A DNA stretch of 64,000 bases from Hymenobacter norwichensis DSM 15439 (GCF_000420705.1 NZ_ATVL01000007.1:992001-1056000), one strand, 5' to 3'. Positions 24,684 through 34,532 are shown, counted from the first letter of the stretch. A program made the numbers and translations. The notes: a model not told the origin generated them from the sequence alone.

Positions 24684-25547
24684 CTAGCTCTTAAGCTTGA
24701 AGTTCTTCTTCAAATAGGCCACCGAAAGCGCGTGGGCATTGTCACCAAACGTCTTGTTGTACTTCGGGTTGGATGGGTTGGCGAAGGCGTGGTCGGCATC
24801 GTAGCTCTTGATGGTTACCTTCTTTTTGGCGGCGGCCATGTCCTTCTGAAACTGTGCTACCACCTCGGGGTTGATCCACTTATCTTGGCTAGCGAAAATG
24901 CCCAGCACATCAGTAGTCAAGGTTTTGAGCTTAGCCACGTCTTTCTCGGGCATGCCGTAGTACATCACGCAGCCTACGGCCTTCGGGCCAGCCAGCAAGG
25001 CAGTTTGCAGGCTCCAGCCACCGCCGAAGCACCAACCCACGCTGGCAATCTTGGCGCTGGGGCCAGCGTACTGCATAGCCCCTTTGATGATGGCCTGAGC
25101 CCGGTCGGTTTTCACAGCTTGCATGTAGTTGCCGGCCTCTTCGGGCGTGGTGGCTACCTGGCCATCGTACAAGTCGAGAGCAACGACGTTCACGCCGGGC
25201 AGGTCCTTGGCGTATTGTGCGGCTTCCTGCTTGATGTAGTCGTTGAGGCCCCACCACTCATGAATCACAAATAGGTACTTATCGGATTTCGTGGCACTCT
25301 TGATTTCGAAGCCTTTGCCGGTTTTGCCATCGGGCGTCTTGAATTCAATGGCGTGGCCCTCTCCAGCGTAGTTGAAAGGCAGCGGTGCATCGTGGCCACC
25401 CGAAAAGTCCTCGTTGGTGGCTAGCATAGCAAATGCCTCGGTAGCATTGGGGCCGGCTGGTTTCGCGCAGCAGCTAACGGTGTTTTGAGCCGCCGCCATG
25501 CTTATCGTGCTTAGCAGCACAGCGCACAAAGTCCAGATTTTGTTCAT
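24684..25547 (-). CDS. Exported dienelactone hydrolase family protein
   Basis: A 287-residue alpha/beta hydrolase with a signal peptide (MNKIWTLCAVLLSTISMAAAQ) and therefore probably periplasmic. The family features are VIHEWWGLNDYIKQ, VVALDLYDG, the Cys nucleophile in GWCFGGGWS, Asp in ASQDKWINP and His in DADHAF, completing the Cys-His-Asp triad. About 45 residues between the signal peptide and the fold have no recognised domain but include a CC pair. Its natural substrate is unknown; family members hydrolyse lactones and small esters. Confidence 0.88.
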   Translation of the reverse strand: MNKIWTLCAVLLSTISMAAAQNTVSCCAKPAGPNATEAFAMLATNEDFSGGHDAPLPFNYAGEGHAIEFKTPDGKTGKGFEIKSATKSDKYLFVIHEWWGLNDYIKQEAAQYAKDLPGVNVVALDLYDGQVATTPEEAGNYMQAVKTDRAQAIIKGAMQYAGPSAKIASVGWCFGGGWSLQTALLAGPKAVGCVMYYGMPEKDVAKLKTLTTDVLGIFASQDKWINPEVVAQFQKDMAAAKKKVTIKSYDADHAFANPSNPKYNKTFGDNAHALSVAYLKKNFKLKS

Positions 25548-25664
25548 ACAGTGGAGTTAAAAAAGTGAATCCCGGTTGGCGGCTACCCCTATACCTATCA
25601 GGAGTGACCACCACCGGGACGCATTAACCCACAAACCACGCAATGGTTTACAAACAGCTACAAC

Positions 25665-26984
25665 TTAAGCGGCACCCGTTTGTACCACGGCCCGGAGTTC
25701 CGTCAGCAGCGCATAGAGGCCCACGTACGTGCGGTTCAGATAAATGAAATGCTCGGAGCCGCGCGGCTCACGCTGCTGGCGTAGCTCGGGCTGCTGCATC
25801 AGGTCGTCGCCGAGAGCGTATAGGGCCTGCATGTAGCTGGGGTCGCCGAAGTCGAAAGTGGGTTGGCGAAATGGGCGACCTACCAATTCCAAGGAGGCTT
25901 GCATGGTGTTCAGGTAGAAATCCTGGCGCGCAGTTTCGTCCTCGGGGCGCAGAATGCCGGCTTCGGTGAGCAAGGCGGCTAGTTTGGTGCGGTCGGCGAG
26001 GGTTTCGGGTGTGAGCAGGTCGGTGAAGAGGCGGTGCACATCCATCGGTATTTCCTTTACGCAGCCGAAGTCCAGCACGCCTACAGTGCCGCCGTTTTCA
26101 GCGCGTAGCAGGAAGTTGCCGGGGTGCGGGTCGGCGTGCACCATGCGCAACTCGTTGAGCTGGAACATATAGAAATCCCAGAGCGCCTGGCCTAATTGGT
26201 TGCGTACTTCCTGGCTGGGCTCGATGGCCATAAATTCCTTGAGGTGCTGGCCGGGCAGCCAGTCCATCGTCAGGATGCGGGAGGATGAAAGCGCCGGATA
26301 GTACGCGGCGAATTCCAAATAAGGCAGAGCGGCACACTGCGCGGCAATCTGCTGGCCGCGCCGCAATTCCAGCGCGTAGTCGGTTTCCTCAATGAGGCGC
26401 GTTTCCACCTCCTGCAAATAGGGCCGCACGGTGGCTTCATCCAGCCCCAGCACCCGTAGCGCAATAGGCTTTACCAGCCGGATATCCGAGCGGATGCTGT
26501 CGGCCACGCCAGGGTACTGCACCTTCACCGCCAGTGCCTTACCGGCTTGGCGGGCAAAATGCACCTGCCCGATACTGGCCGCTTGCCGGGCGTTGATGTC
26601 GAACTCCTCGAATACTTCAAACGGCGACTTGCCAAACGCATCCCGAAACGCCTTCACCACCAATGGCCCCGACAGCGGCGGGGTTTGGTACTGGGCCTGC
26701 GCAAACTGGTCGGCGTAGGCGGTAGGCAGCAGGTTTTTCTCCATAGCCAGCATCTGCGCCACTTTCAGCACCGAGCCTTTCATCTCGCTGAGTGTACCGT
26801 ATAGCTCGGCCGCGTTAGCCGCGTGCAGGTCTTCGGTAGTGCTTTCGGCGCCCACGGCCCGCTTGGCGTAGTGCTTCACGTAATTAGCCCCCACGTTCAG
26901 GCCAGTGCGGGCAAAACGCGCCGCCCGCGCCACTTTGGTGGTCGGTAGTGAGGAAAGGGATTTGCTATCGGCGGATTCGGACAT
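25665..26984 (-). CDS. ABC1/AarF/UbiB family atypical kinase
   Basis: A 439-residue ADCK/UbiB-type protein kinase-like ATPase. Landmarks are the KxGQ-like region EMKGSVLKVAQMLAM (residues 57-70), the Ala-rich loop of the family in QAASIGQVHFA, KVQYPGV (VAIK-type Lys), EETDYALEL, MVHADPHPGNFL (catalytic loop) and VLDFGCVKEI (DFG). The start at 26984 gives MSESADSK; a further upstream start adds an unlikely leader that overlaps a repeat. The KxGQ glutamine appears as VAQ, with Val in place of Gly. Members influence quinone or lipid metabolism. It follows a TetR-like gene on the same strand and is probably controlled by it. Confidence 0.88.
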   Translation of the reverse strand: MSESADSKSLSSLPTTKVARAARFARTGLNVGANYVKHYAKRAVGAESTTEDLHAANAAELYGTLSEMKGSVLKVAQMLAMEKNLLPTAYADQFAQAQYQTPPLSGPLVVKAFRDAFGKSPFEVFEEFDINARQAASIGQVHFARQAGKALAVKVQYPGVADSIRSDIRLVKPIALRVLGLDEATVRPYLQEVETRLIEETDYALELRRGQQIAAQCAALPYLEFAAYYPALSSSRILTMDWLPGQHLKEFMAIEPSQEVRNQLGQALWDFYMFQLNELRMVHADPHPGNFLLRAENGGTVGVLDFGCVKEIPMDVHRLFTDLLTPETLADRTKLAALLTEAGILRPEDETARQDFYLNTMQASLELVGRPFRQPTFDFGDPSYMQALYALGDDLMQQPELRQQREPRGSEHFIYLNRTYVGLYALLTELRAVVQTGAA

Positions 26985-27000
26985 GGCAGAATATAAACAG

Positions 27001-27090
27001 ATCATGCTGAGCTGCTTGAAGCATCTTAACCACAAGAGTAAAGCATTTACTTTGGTGATAGAGATGCCTCGGCAAGCTCAGCATGACGGG
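27001..27090. repeat. TCATGCTGAGC-type inverted repeat element, copy 1
   Basis: TCATGCTGAGCTGCTTGAAG opens the element and its complement (GGCAAGCTCAGCATGA) closes it. An inner inverted repeat (CCACAAGAGTAAA / TTTACTTTGGTG) lies inside. It occupies the spacer between the TetR and ABC1-kinase genes and belongs to the same family as the element between czcB and czcA. Confidence 0.75.
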
Positions 27091-27118
27091 CAATGGTAAC
27101 TTGAAAATAAGCGGTGCG

Positions 27119-27799
27119 CTAGCGTCGGCGGTGCAGCAGAAACCGCACAAAGTCGGTGGCCGAGTCCAGCGTGTTACGGCCAACTAGGTCGAAGCTCAGC
27201 GTCACGGCTTTTTCGATGGCTGCGTCGGTGCGCTCGAAATTGATGCTGTCATCTTTGGCGAAGAAGCCCAGCACGAATAGCTGCTGCTGCCAGAAGAACC
27301 GTGGGTAGCCGTCCTGCACCAATTGGCGGGTGGCTATTTCGTCGGTGCGGCGGCCTTCCCGCAGAAGGTCGTCCACAAAATCCTCGAACTCCTGCCGGAA
27401 ATCGTCGAGGACGCGGGGCGTGATGCCAGGCATGCGCGAAAGGGAGCGGCGCAGCGCATTTAGCGCGTAGCTGCGGTTGCGCTTCAATATTTCGATGAGC
27501 GTGTAGTAGAAGGCCAGTAGCTTTTCGCGGGCCCCATATTGCTCCCACACCGGCTCCCTAGCGGCCGTGACACGGGCTTCGCGGCCAAAATCGGCCCACA
27601 GCTCCCGGTCGATGGCCTCGAAATTAGCGTAGTGCAGATAAAATTCCTGTTCGGGTAAGCCCAGCTTTTGCGTGAGCTTGTACACCGAAGCCGGCGTTTT
27701 GCCTTTGTCGAGCACATAGTCGAGGTAGGCCTGCTTGATGCGGACTTTCGCCGAGTTGGCTGTCTCGGGCGTTACTTGGGGCGAAGGTTGCTGTTCCAT
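27119..27799 (-). CDS. TetR-family transcriptional regulator
   Basis: A 226-residue protein. Residues 15-65 fit a TetR-type N-terminal HTH (VRIKQAYLDYVLDKGKTPAS, KLTQKLGLPEQEFYLHYANF). The C-terminal part is helical with EKLLAFYYTLIEILKRNRSYAL and a late FVLGFFAKDDS segment typical of TetR-like regulators found next to ABC1 kinases. The start at 27799 begins MEQQPSP just before the HTH. It lies 58 bases after the photolyase stop and 134 bases before the kinase start, in the same direction. Confidence 0.75.
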   Translation of the reverse strand: MEQQPSPQVTPETANSAKVRIKQAYLDYVLDKGKTPASVYKLTQKLGLPEQEFYLHYANFEAIDRELWADFGREARVTAAREPVWEQYGAREKLLAFYYTLIEILKRNRSYALNALRRSLSRMPGITPRVLDDFRQEFEDFVDDLLREGRRTDEIATRQLVQDGYPRFFWQQQLFVLGFFAKDDSINFERTDAAIEKAVTLSFDLVGRNTLDSATDFVRFLLHRRR

Positions 27800-27857
27800 A
27801 GTGCAGGTATAACTACCAGAGGCGGAGAGTGGTTTCAACTAAAACAAGGGGTAACTA

Positions 27858-29168
27858 CTACTGCCGGGCGGCCCGGTACGTGTCGATGGCGCGCTGCCGG
27901 GTTTCCTTGCTGTCTACCAGGGGGGCAGGGTACTTATCGGTGTTGTACTCCGGTATCCATTGGCGCACGTAGGCTAGGTCGGGGTCGTACTTTTTTAGCT
28001 GGCTATCGGGGCTGAATACCCGGAACCACGGCGAAGACGTAACGCCGGTGCCAGCCGTCCACTGCCAGTTGCCGATGTTGTTGCTCATGTCGTAGTCGAT
28101 GAGCTTATCGGCGAAATATTGCTCGCCCCATTTCCAATCTACCAGCAGGTTCTTGATCAGGAAGCTAGCCGTGGCAATGCGGGCCCGGTTGTGCAGCCAG
28201 CCCGTTTCATTGAGCTGCCGCATGCCGGCATCAACAAGCGGGTAGCCAGTGCGGCCCTCGCACCACGCTTTAAACTCGGCTTCGTTGTTTCGCCATCTGA
28301 TATGGCGGAACTTGGGGTCGTAGCTTTCGTGGGCGGTGTCGGGGAAGTGCCAAAGCAGCATCATAAAGAAGTCGCGCCAAATCAACTCGTCTAGTAGCTT
28401 GTCGTTCAGATCGTTAGCTTGGCGCATCAGCTCCCGTACGCTCATAGCGCCGTGGCGCAGATGCACCGAGCGGTGCGTGGTGCCGTCGGCGTCAGCGGGT
28501 TGGTCGCGGGTGTGGTGGTAGTTTTTCACCACAGCGGCCGGCGGTAGCTTAGCGGGTGGCACCGGCTGCTCGCACCGCTCAAAACCCATATCTGCCAGGG
28601 TAGGCCGTTTGGGAGCTTTGGGCAGGTGGTGCAGGTTTTCTTTCTTGAACAACCGTTTGGAGGGCTGCTCCGCGAAGCTGTCGGGCTGCAAAGCGGCCCG
28701 CCACGCCTTGTTGTAGGCCCCGTACACCTTCGGCGGCGTTCCGGCTTTGGTCAGCACCTCGTCTTTGGCGAAAATTACCTGGTCTTTGTGCATGCGAAAA
28801 GCCACTTGGTGCTTGCCAAGCAGCTTTTCGATGGTCGCGTCCCGCTGCCGGGCGTAGGGCTCGTAATCTTCGTTGGTGTGTACCTCGGCTACGTCGTACT
28901 CCTTAAGTAACTGCTGAAACACCTGCTCGGGCTTGCCATAGTACACCAGCATGGTACCGCCGGCGTGCTGCGTATTGGTGGCCAGGGTTTCCACCGCATC
29001 AAAAATATACGTGACGCGGGCATCGGCTTTGTTGTCGAGCTTATCCAGAATTTCCCGGTCGAAGACGAATAGCGGTACCACCGGATGCTCGCCTTGCAGC
29101 GCGGCCGCCAAGCCGGTGTTGTCGTGGTGGCGCAAGTCGCGCCGGTGCCAGAAAAGCGTAATTTTCAT
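27858..29168 (-). CDS. phrB: Deoxyribodipyrimidine photolyase / cryptochrome family
   Basis: A 436-residue photolyase that repairs UV pyrimidine dimers using blue light and FAD. The N-terminal antenna domain starts FWHRRDLRHHDNTGL and includes YYGKPEQVF; the C-terminal FAD domain has WRDFFMMLLWHFP, GRTGYPLVDAGMRQLNETGW, NRARIATASFLIK and the class signature NNIGNWQWTAGTG with SPWFRVFSP. The length is slightly shorter than E. coli PhrB. The SDR gene precedes it in the same direction and TetR follows. Confidence 0.94.
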   Translation of the reverse strand: MKITLFWHRRDLRHHDNTGLAAALQGEHPVVPLFVFDREILDKLDNKADARVTYIFDAVETLATNTQHAGGTMLVYYGKPEQVFQQLLKEYDVAEVHTNEDYEPYARQRDATIEKLLGKHQVAFRMHKDQVIFAKDEVLTKAGTPPKVYGAYNKAWRAALQPDSFAEQPSKRLFKKENLHHLPKAPKRPTLADMGFERCEQPVPPAKLPPAAVVKNYHHTRDQPADADGTTHRSVHLRHGAMSVRELMRQANDLNDKLLDELIWRDFFMMLLWHFPDTAHESYDPKFRHIRWRNNEAEFKAWCEGRTGYPLVDAGMRQLNETGWLHNRARIATASFLIKNLLVDWKWGEQYFADKLIDYDMSNNIGNWQWTAGTGVTSSPWFRVFSPDSQLKKYDPDLAYVRQWIPEYNTDKYPAPLVDSKETRQRAIDTYRAARQ

Positions 29169-29252
29169 TTAGTACTTAGTTGTCAGTGCTTTGTGCTTAA
29201 CTGCTTGGGTTTGATGCGTGGGTTAAAAAAGCTAAGCGCTAGGCACCATAGA

Positions 29253-29966
29253 CTATTTCAATCGGCCCATGCCGCCATCTACGGGCAGCACTTGGCCAGT
29301 GATAAACGAACTATGGTCGGACAGCAGGAACGAAGCCATGTAGGCCAAATCTTGAGGCTGGCCGATGCGCTGCAAGGGGTGGCGCTTGGCGCCGGCTTCC
29401 GCTTTTTCGGGGGTGTTGAGCAAAGCGGCGGCCAGCGGCGTGTCGGTCAGGGACGGGGCCACGGCATTCACGCGGATGTTGCTGGCGGCGTACTCCGCAG
29501 CTAGGGCGCGGGTGAGACCTTCCACGGCGGCTTTGGCGGTAGCAATGCTAGCGTGGAAGCTCATGCCCGTATCGGCGGCCACCGTGCTGAACAGCACCAC
29601 TGAAGCACCATTGGCCTTTTTGAGCCGCTTCATAACGGCTTGCAGCACCTGCACCGCACCCAGCACGTTCAACTCGAAATCAGCCCGGAAATCATCCACC
29701 GGAATCCGCTCGAACGGCCGCAGCTTGATGCTGCCGGGGCAGTACACCACGCCGTGTAGCTCGTCGGGCAGGCCGTCCAGCGCGGTGCCAATCGGTTGGG
29801 TGGCGTCCAGCTCCACGAAGGTGGTACCCAGCTCAGCCAGCTCGGGCGAGAGGTGCCGCGAGGCCGTGTAGAGGTTGCAATTGAGCTTGTGCAGCAGTTG
29901 AGCCGTAGCCAGCCCAATACCCGAAGAGGCTCCGACGAGCAAGATGTTTTTGTTGGCGAATTCCAT
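29253..29966 (-). CDS. SDR-family protein lacking the catalytic Tyr
   Basis: A 237-residue Rossmann protein. The NAD(P) motif GASSGIG (residues 12-18) and NAG-equivalent YCPGSIK are visible, and Ser is present in LFSTVA. The normal YxxxK catalytic pair is altered: the Lys is present in ATAKAAVEGLTR but the position four residues before it is Ile, within HASIATAK, so no Tyr is available there. The C-terminus VNAVAPSLTDTPLA and GQVLPVDGGMG is otherwise orthodox. It lies upstream of photolyase on the same strand, 84 bases apart, and may be co-transcribed. Function unknown; a non-classical oxidoreductase or a binding protein. Confidence 0.85.
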   Translation of the reverse strand: MEFANKNILLVGASSGIGLATAQLLHKLNCNLYTASRHLSPELAELGTTFVELDATQPIGTALDGLPDELHGVVYCPGSIKLRPFERIPVDDFRADFELNVLGAVQVLQAVMKRLKKANGASVVLFSTVAADTGMSFHASIATAKAAVEGLTRALAAEYAASNIRVNAVAPSLTDTPLAAALLNTPEKAEAGAKRHPLQRIGQPQDLAYMASFLLSDHSSFITGQVLPVDGGMGRLK

Positions 29967-30238
29967 GCGAAAAATCAGGAGAGAAGATGCCCTTAAAACT
30001 CAACGGTGCGGGTAAGGTTTGGGCACGGTAGTGGAAAGGCGCCGCAAAATTCGGGGGTTAGAAATCGTAGATTCCTGATTTCCGGAAATGGATACTAGTT
30101 GCGCCCGCAATATTTTGCCCTCACTAGTAAGGTATGGAAGGCCGAATAAAAGAGTAGCGAATTTTCGCTGTCATTTACCAACTTCTTTATTAGCTTGCTA
30201 CGCGCATTTTCTGTTCCACTAAAACGCTGTCTTCCAAG

Positions 30239-33200
30239 ATGAATATCCGTAAGCTGCTTGTTGCCAACCGAGGTGAAATTGCCATTCGTGTTATGCGTGC
30301 CGCCACTGAGCTAGGCATTACAACAGTAGCCGTATATACTTACGAAGACCGGTATTCGCTGCACCGCTATAAGGCCGACGAAGCCTACCAAATTGGGCGA
30401 GATGATGAGCCGCTGAAGCCATATCTGGACATCGAGGGCCTAATTCGGGTGGCCAAGGAAAACGGGGTGGATGCCATTCACCCCGGCTATGGCTTCCTGA
30501 GTGAAAATGCCACCCTAGCCCGTCGTTGCGCCGAATCCGGTATCATTTTCGTAGGCCCGCGGCCCGAGGTGATGGATGCCCTAGGCGACAAAGTAGCCGC
30601 CAAAAAAGTGGCCGTAGAGTGTCAGGTTCCCATCATTGAGAGCAGCATTCAAGACCTCACTGACCTGCCAATTGCGCTGGAAGAAGCGCACCGCATCGGG
30701 TACCCCGTGATGCTGAAAGCCGCTTCGGGCGGCGGCGGCCGGGGCATGCGCGTCATTCGGGACGACGAGCAGCTGGAGCGCGGCTTCTTCGAGGCCCGCA
30801 ACGAGGCGCTGAAAGCCTTCGGCGACGATACCGTGTTTCTGGAAAAGTACGTGGAGCAGCCCAAACACATTGAGGTGCAGCTGGTAGCCGACAACCACGG
30901 CGGGCTAGTGCACCTCTACGAGCGGGATTGTTCGGTGCAGCGGCGCTATCAGAAAGTGGTGGAAGTGGCTCCTTCGCTGAACCTGCCCGACCACATGCGT
31001 CACCTCTTGTATGAGTACGCGCTGCGTCTTGGCCGGGCCGTGAAGTACAACAACGTGGGCACCGTGGAATTTCTGGTAAACCCCGAGCAAGACCGGATTT
31101 ACTTTATCGAGGTGAACCCGCGCATTCAGGTGGAGCACACGGTAACAGAGATGATAACCGGCGTTGACCTCATCAAAACCCAGCTCCACATTGCCGACGG
31201 CAAGCGCCTCACCGACCCGGAAGTCGGGCTGGGCCCCGACGTAAAGCCGCTCAAGAACGGCTACGCCATCCAGTGCCGCATCACCACCGAGGACCCCACT
31301 ACCGACTTCAAGCCCGATTACGGCACTATTACGGCCTACCGCTCGGCGGGCGGCTTCGGCATCCGCCTCGACCAAGGCTCGGTGTACACCGGCGTAAAGG
31401 TGTCGCCGTTCTTTGATTCCTTGTTAGTGAAGGTTTCCACTCATGCGCCCACGCTGGCGGAAGCCGCCACCAAAATGGCGCGTACGCTCGACGAGTTTCG
31501 GGTACGCGGGGTGCAAACTAATATTCAGTTTCTACAAAACATTATTGCCCACCCGGTTTTCAAAAGCGGGGAGGCCAACGTGGACTTCATCAAAGACCAC
31601 GCGGAGCTGTTCAAGTTTAAAACCCGGCAAGACCGCGCCACCAAGGTGCTCAACTTCCTAGGCGAGGTAATTGTGAACGGCAACCCCGACGTGAAGGGCC
31701 TCGTGGACAAGAACCGGGAACTGCGCAAGCCCGACCTGCCGTATTACAACCCCGATGCGCCCCTGCAACCCGGCACCAAAAATAAGCTCACCGAGCTAGG
31801 GCCTGAAGGCTTTGCCAAGTGGCTGCGCGACGACAAGCAGATTCACTACACCGACACCACCCTGCGCGACTCGCACCAGAGCCTGCTGGCCACCCGCATG
31901 CGCACTTCGGATATGATGAAAGTGGCGGCCCGCTACGCCCATCAGCACCCCCAGACGTTCTCACTGGAATGCTGGGGCGGCGCGACGTTCGATGTAGCCT
32001 TGCGCTTTCTGCACGAGGACCCCTGGGCCCGGCTAGCTAAGCTGCGTCAGGCCATTCCGAACATCCTGCTGCAAATGCTGATTCGGGGCGCCAACGGGGT
32101 GGGCTACAAGGCGTATCCGGACAACCTAACCGAACGGTTTGTGCAGCAGGCCGCCGAAACCGGCATCGACGTATTCCGCATTTTCGATTCGTTGAACTGG
32201 ATGCCGGGCATGGAATCGTGCATCAACTTCGTGCGCACGAAAACCGACCGGCTCGCCGAAGCCAGCATCTGCTACACCGGCGACATTCTGGACGCCAAGC
32301 GCAACCACAAGTACAACCTGGAGTACTACCTGCGCCTGGCCAAGCAGATTGAAGATGCCGGCGCCCATATCCTGTGCATCAAGGACATGGCCGGGCTGCT
32401 GAAGCCTTACGCCGCTACTGAGCTGATTACCGCCCTGCGCGACACCATCACCCTGCCCATCCACCTGCACACCCACGATACAAGCAGTTTGCAGTCGGCT
32501 ACCTATTTGAAGGCGGTGGAGGCGGGCGTCGATGTTATTGATGTAGCGCTAGGCAGCCTGTCAGGCCTTACCTCGCAGCCCAATTTCAACTCCATTGTGG
32601 AAATGCTACGCGGCCAACCCCGCCACCGGGAGTTCGACCAACACTCGCTCAACGAGTTCAGCAACTATTGGGAAACGGTGCGCGAGTACTACTACCCATT
32701 TGAGTCGGGCCTGAAAGCAGGCAACTCTGAGGTATTCCAGCACGAAATTCCGGGCGGACAATACAGCAACCTACGGCCCCAGGCGGCAGCGTTGGGTTTG
32801 CTCGATAAGTTTGAAACCATCAAGCACACGTTTGCCGATGTGAACCTGCTGTTCGGCGACATTCCCAAGGTGACGCCTTCCTCGAAAGTAGTCGGTGACA
32901 TGGCGCTATTCCTGGTTTCTAATAACCTCACCACCCAAGATGTGTTAGACAAAGGCGCCAGCCTCAACTTCCCCGAATCGGTGCGGGACCTGTTCCGCGG
33001 CGATATTGGGCAGCCCGAAGGCGGCTGGCCTGCCGAGGTGCAAAAAGCTATTCTGAAAGACGAGCAGCCCTTCACCGACCGGCCCAACGAGCATCTAGCC
33101 CCCATTGACTTCGATGCGGAATGGCGCAAGTTTGAGGAGAAGTTCGGGCCCAGCGTCAAGTTCACCGATTTGTTGTCGTGGCTGCTGTACCCGAAGGTGT

Positions 33201-33688
33201 TCGAGCAGTACTGGGCGCATTTGGTGCAGTACGGCGAAGCCGGCATTGTACCTACCCCCGTGTTTTACTACGGCCTGCAACCCGGCGACGAAACCATCAT
33301 CGACATTGCCCGCGGCAAGAGCATCATCGTGAGCTTGCAGTCCATCGGCACCGTGAACGAGGACGGCAACCGCACCATCTTTTTCAACCTCAACGGCCAG
33401 ACTCGCAAGGTGGAAGTGCGCGACCTAAGTGTGGAAGTGAAGCGCGTGCAGAACCAGAAAGCCGACAAAGTAAACCCCAAGCAAGTGGGCGCCCCCTTGC
33501 AAGGCTTGCTTTCAAAGGTGCTGGTGAAAGATGGCGAGGAAGTGAAGCGCAACGCCCCACTCTTCATAATCGAGGCCATGAAGATGGAAACCACCATTAC
33601 CGCCCCCGACGATACCACCGTGCAAAGCCTGCATCTGCCCGAAGGAACGTTGGTTAACGCCGACGATTTGGTGCTGACGCTGGGATAA
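30239..33688 (+). CDS. pyc: Pyruvate carboxylase
   Basis: A 1149-residue single-chain pyruvate carboxylase that makes oxaloacetate from pyruvate, bicarbonate and ATP. Domain order: biotin carboxylase (1-450; KLLVANRGEIAIRV, KAASGGGGRGMRV, YFIEVNPRIQVEHTVTE), carboxyltransferase (530-850; TLRDSHQSLLATRMRT, SLECWGGATFDVALRFL, LHTHDTSS), the linker and allosteric region, and the C-terminal biotinyl domain with biotinylated Lys 1115 in EAMKMET. Full length and intact, with ATG at 30239. It stands alone and is anaplerotic for the TCA cycle and gluconeogenesis. Confidence 0.97.
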   Translation: MNIRKLLVANRGEIAIRVMRAATELGITTVAVYTYEDRYSLHRYKADEAYQIGRDDEPLKPYLDIEGLIRVAKENGVDAIHPGYGFLSENATLARRCAESGIIFVGPRPEVMDALGDKVAAKKVAVECQVPIIESSIQDLTDLPIALEEAHRIGYPVMLKAASGGGGRGMRVIRDDEQLERGFFEARNEALKAFGDDTVFLEKYVEQPKHIEVQLVADNHGGLVHLYERDCSVQRRYQKVVEVAPSLNLPDHMRHLLYEYALRLGRAVKYNNVGTVEFLVNPEQDRIYFIEVNPRIQVEHTVTEMITGVDLIKTQLHIADGKRLTDPEVGLGPDVKPLKNGYAIQCRITTEDPTTDFKPDYGTITAYRSAGGFGIRLDQGSVYTGVKVSPFFDSLLVKVSTHAPTLAEAATKMARTLDEFRVRGVQTNIQFLQNIIAHPVFKSGEANVDFIKDHAELFKFKTRQDRATKVLNFLGEVIVNGNPDVKGLVDKNRELRKPDLPYYNPDAPLQPGTKNKLTELGPEGFAKWLRDDKQIHYTDTTLRDSHQSLLATRMRTSDMMKVAARYAHQHPQTFSLECWGGATFDVALRFLHEDPWARLAKLRQAIPNILLQMLIRGANGVGYKAYPDNLTERFVQQAAETGIDVFRIFDSLNWMPGMESCINFVRTKTDRLAEASICYTGDILDAKRNHKYNLEYYLRLAKQIEDAGAHILCIKDMAGLLKPYAATELITALRDTITLPIHLHTHDTSSLQSATYLKAVEAGVDVIDVALGSLSGLTSQPNFNSIVEMLRGQPRHREFDQHSLNEFSNYWETVREYYYPFESGLKAGNSEVFQHEIPGGQYSNLRPQAAALGLLDKFETIKHTFADVNLLFGDIPKVTPSSKVVGDMALFLVSNNLTTQDVLDKGASLNFPESVRDLFRGDIGQPEGGWPAEVQKAILKDEQPFTDRPNEHLAPIDFDAEWRKFEEKFGPSVKFTDLLSWLLYPKVFEQYWAHLVQYGEAGIVPTPVFYYGLQPGDETIIDIARGKSIIVSLQSIGTVNEDGNRTIFFNLNGQTRKVEVRDLSVEVKRVQNQKADKVNPKQVGAPLQGLLSKVLVKDGEEVKRNAPLFIIEAMKMETTITAPDDTTVQSLHLPEGTLVNADDLVLTLG

Positions 33689-33801
33689 AAAAGAAGTGGC
33701 TAAATTGCTTGACCTGGTGTTTTATATGCTTAACAGAGATGGTAGCAAGCCTCCCTTTGAGTAGTGTTTGATTGAAAAATGATTTCGTAAACCTGAATAG
33801 G

Positions 33802-34521
33802 ATGATGAATTTACGTTTGATTTTCTCTATTCTTTTGGTGTCAATGGTGCTGACCACAAGAGGACAACAACCATCTTCCCAAATGGGTGCGGCAGCTCAA
33901 GCAAATCTTGATGCGTTGGTAGAAGGCTCGTCAACAGTGCTACCCAGAACAAGCAGTGAAGGTATAGTAGGTTCGCCTTATGCAGATAATCGCTGGTTGG
34001 CAGCACGCTTGACGCTTTCCAATAAAATGCCGGTAGCGCCAGTATCAATTAAATACGATGTGCTAAACAAGCGCCTATTAATGCGTTCAGCTAATCGACC
34101 TACTGATTCATTGATGATGGATGACCGGCTAGTTACGAGCTTCGATTTAGAAGAACCCACTGGTGGCCGTCGGGTATTTCGTCGTTTCGAGGAAGCCCCT
34201 ATGGCCACTCAACGTAACGACTACGTGGAAGTGCTACATGAGGGGCGGTACAGTCTGTTAAAGCGCCACATAAAAGTGCTGCACAAGGCCAACCTTTCAG
34301 GTGCATACAGCAATGGGAAGCGGTATGATGAGGTGGAAGATAAATCCACCTATTATTTGCGCCGCAACAATGCTGCAGTGATGCTTGTGAAACTGAATTA
34401 TAAGTCGTTGCAACAAGTTGCTCCCGAGTTGTTTGCAGTACTAAAACAGTCGGCCGCAGCCAAAACGGCCAAAACAGATGCCGAATGGGCGGCCTTATTG
34501 GATGAGTTGGACCCTAAATAA
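33802..34521 (+). CDS. Hypothetical exported protein
   Basis: A 239-residue protein with a signal peptide (MMNLRLIFSILLVSMVLTTRG) and no domain I recognise. The mature part is charged, with repeated KRY/RRY segments and an Ala/Lys-rich C-terminus. The ATG at 33802 (or 33805) is preferred to an in-frame TTG 30 bases earlier because the signal peptide starts there. It follows pyc by 113 bases and has lower GC than pyc. Confidence 0.65.
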   Translation: MMNLRLIFSILLVSMVLTTRGQQPSSQMGAAAQANLDALVEGSSTVLPRTSSEGIVGSPYADNRWLAARLTLSNKMPVAPVSIKYDVLNKRLLMRSANRPTDSLMMDDRLVTSFDLEEPTGGRRVFRRFEEAPMATQRNDYVEVLHEGRYSLLKRHIKVLHKANLSGAYSNGKRYDEVEDKSTYYLRRNNAAVMLVKLNYKSLQQVAPELFAVLKQSAAAKTAKTDAEWAALLDELDPK

Positions 34522-34532
34522 GTAGCTCCGGC

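Noticed and set aside
25568..25620. Hairpin TCCCGG/CCGGGA after the ABC1 kinase as a terminator
   Set aside because: The arms pair poorly inside and the T run is not adjacent; support is too weak to list.
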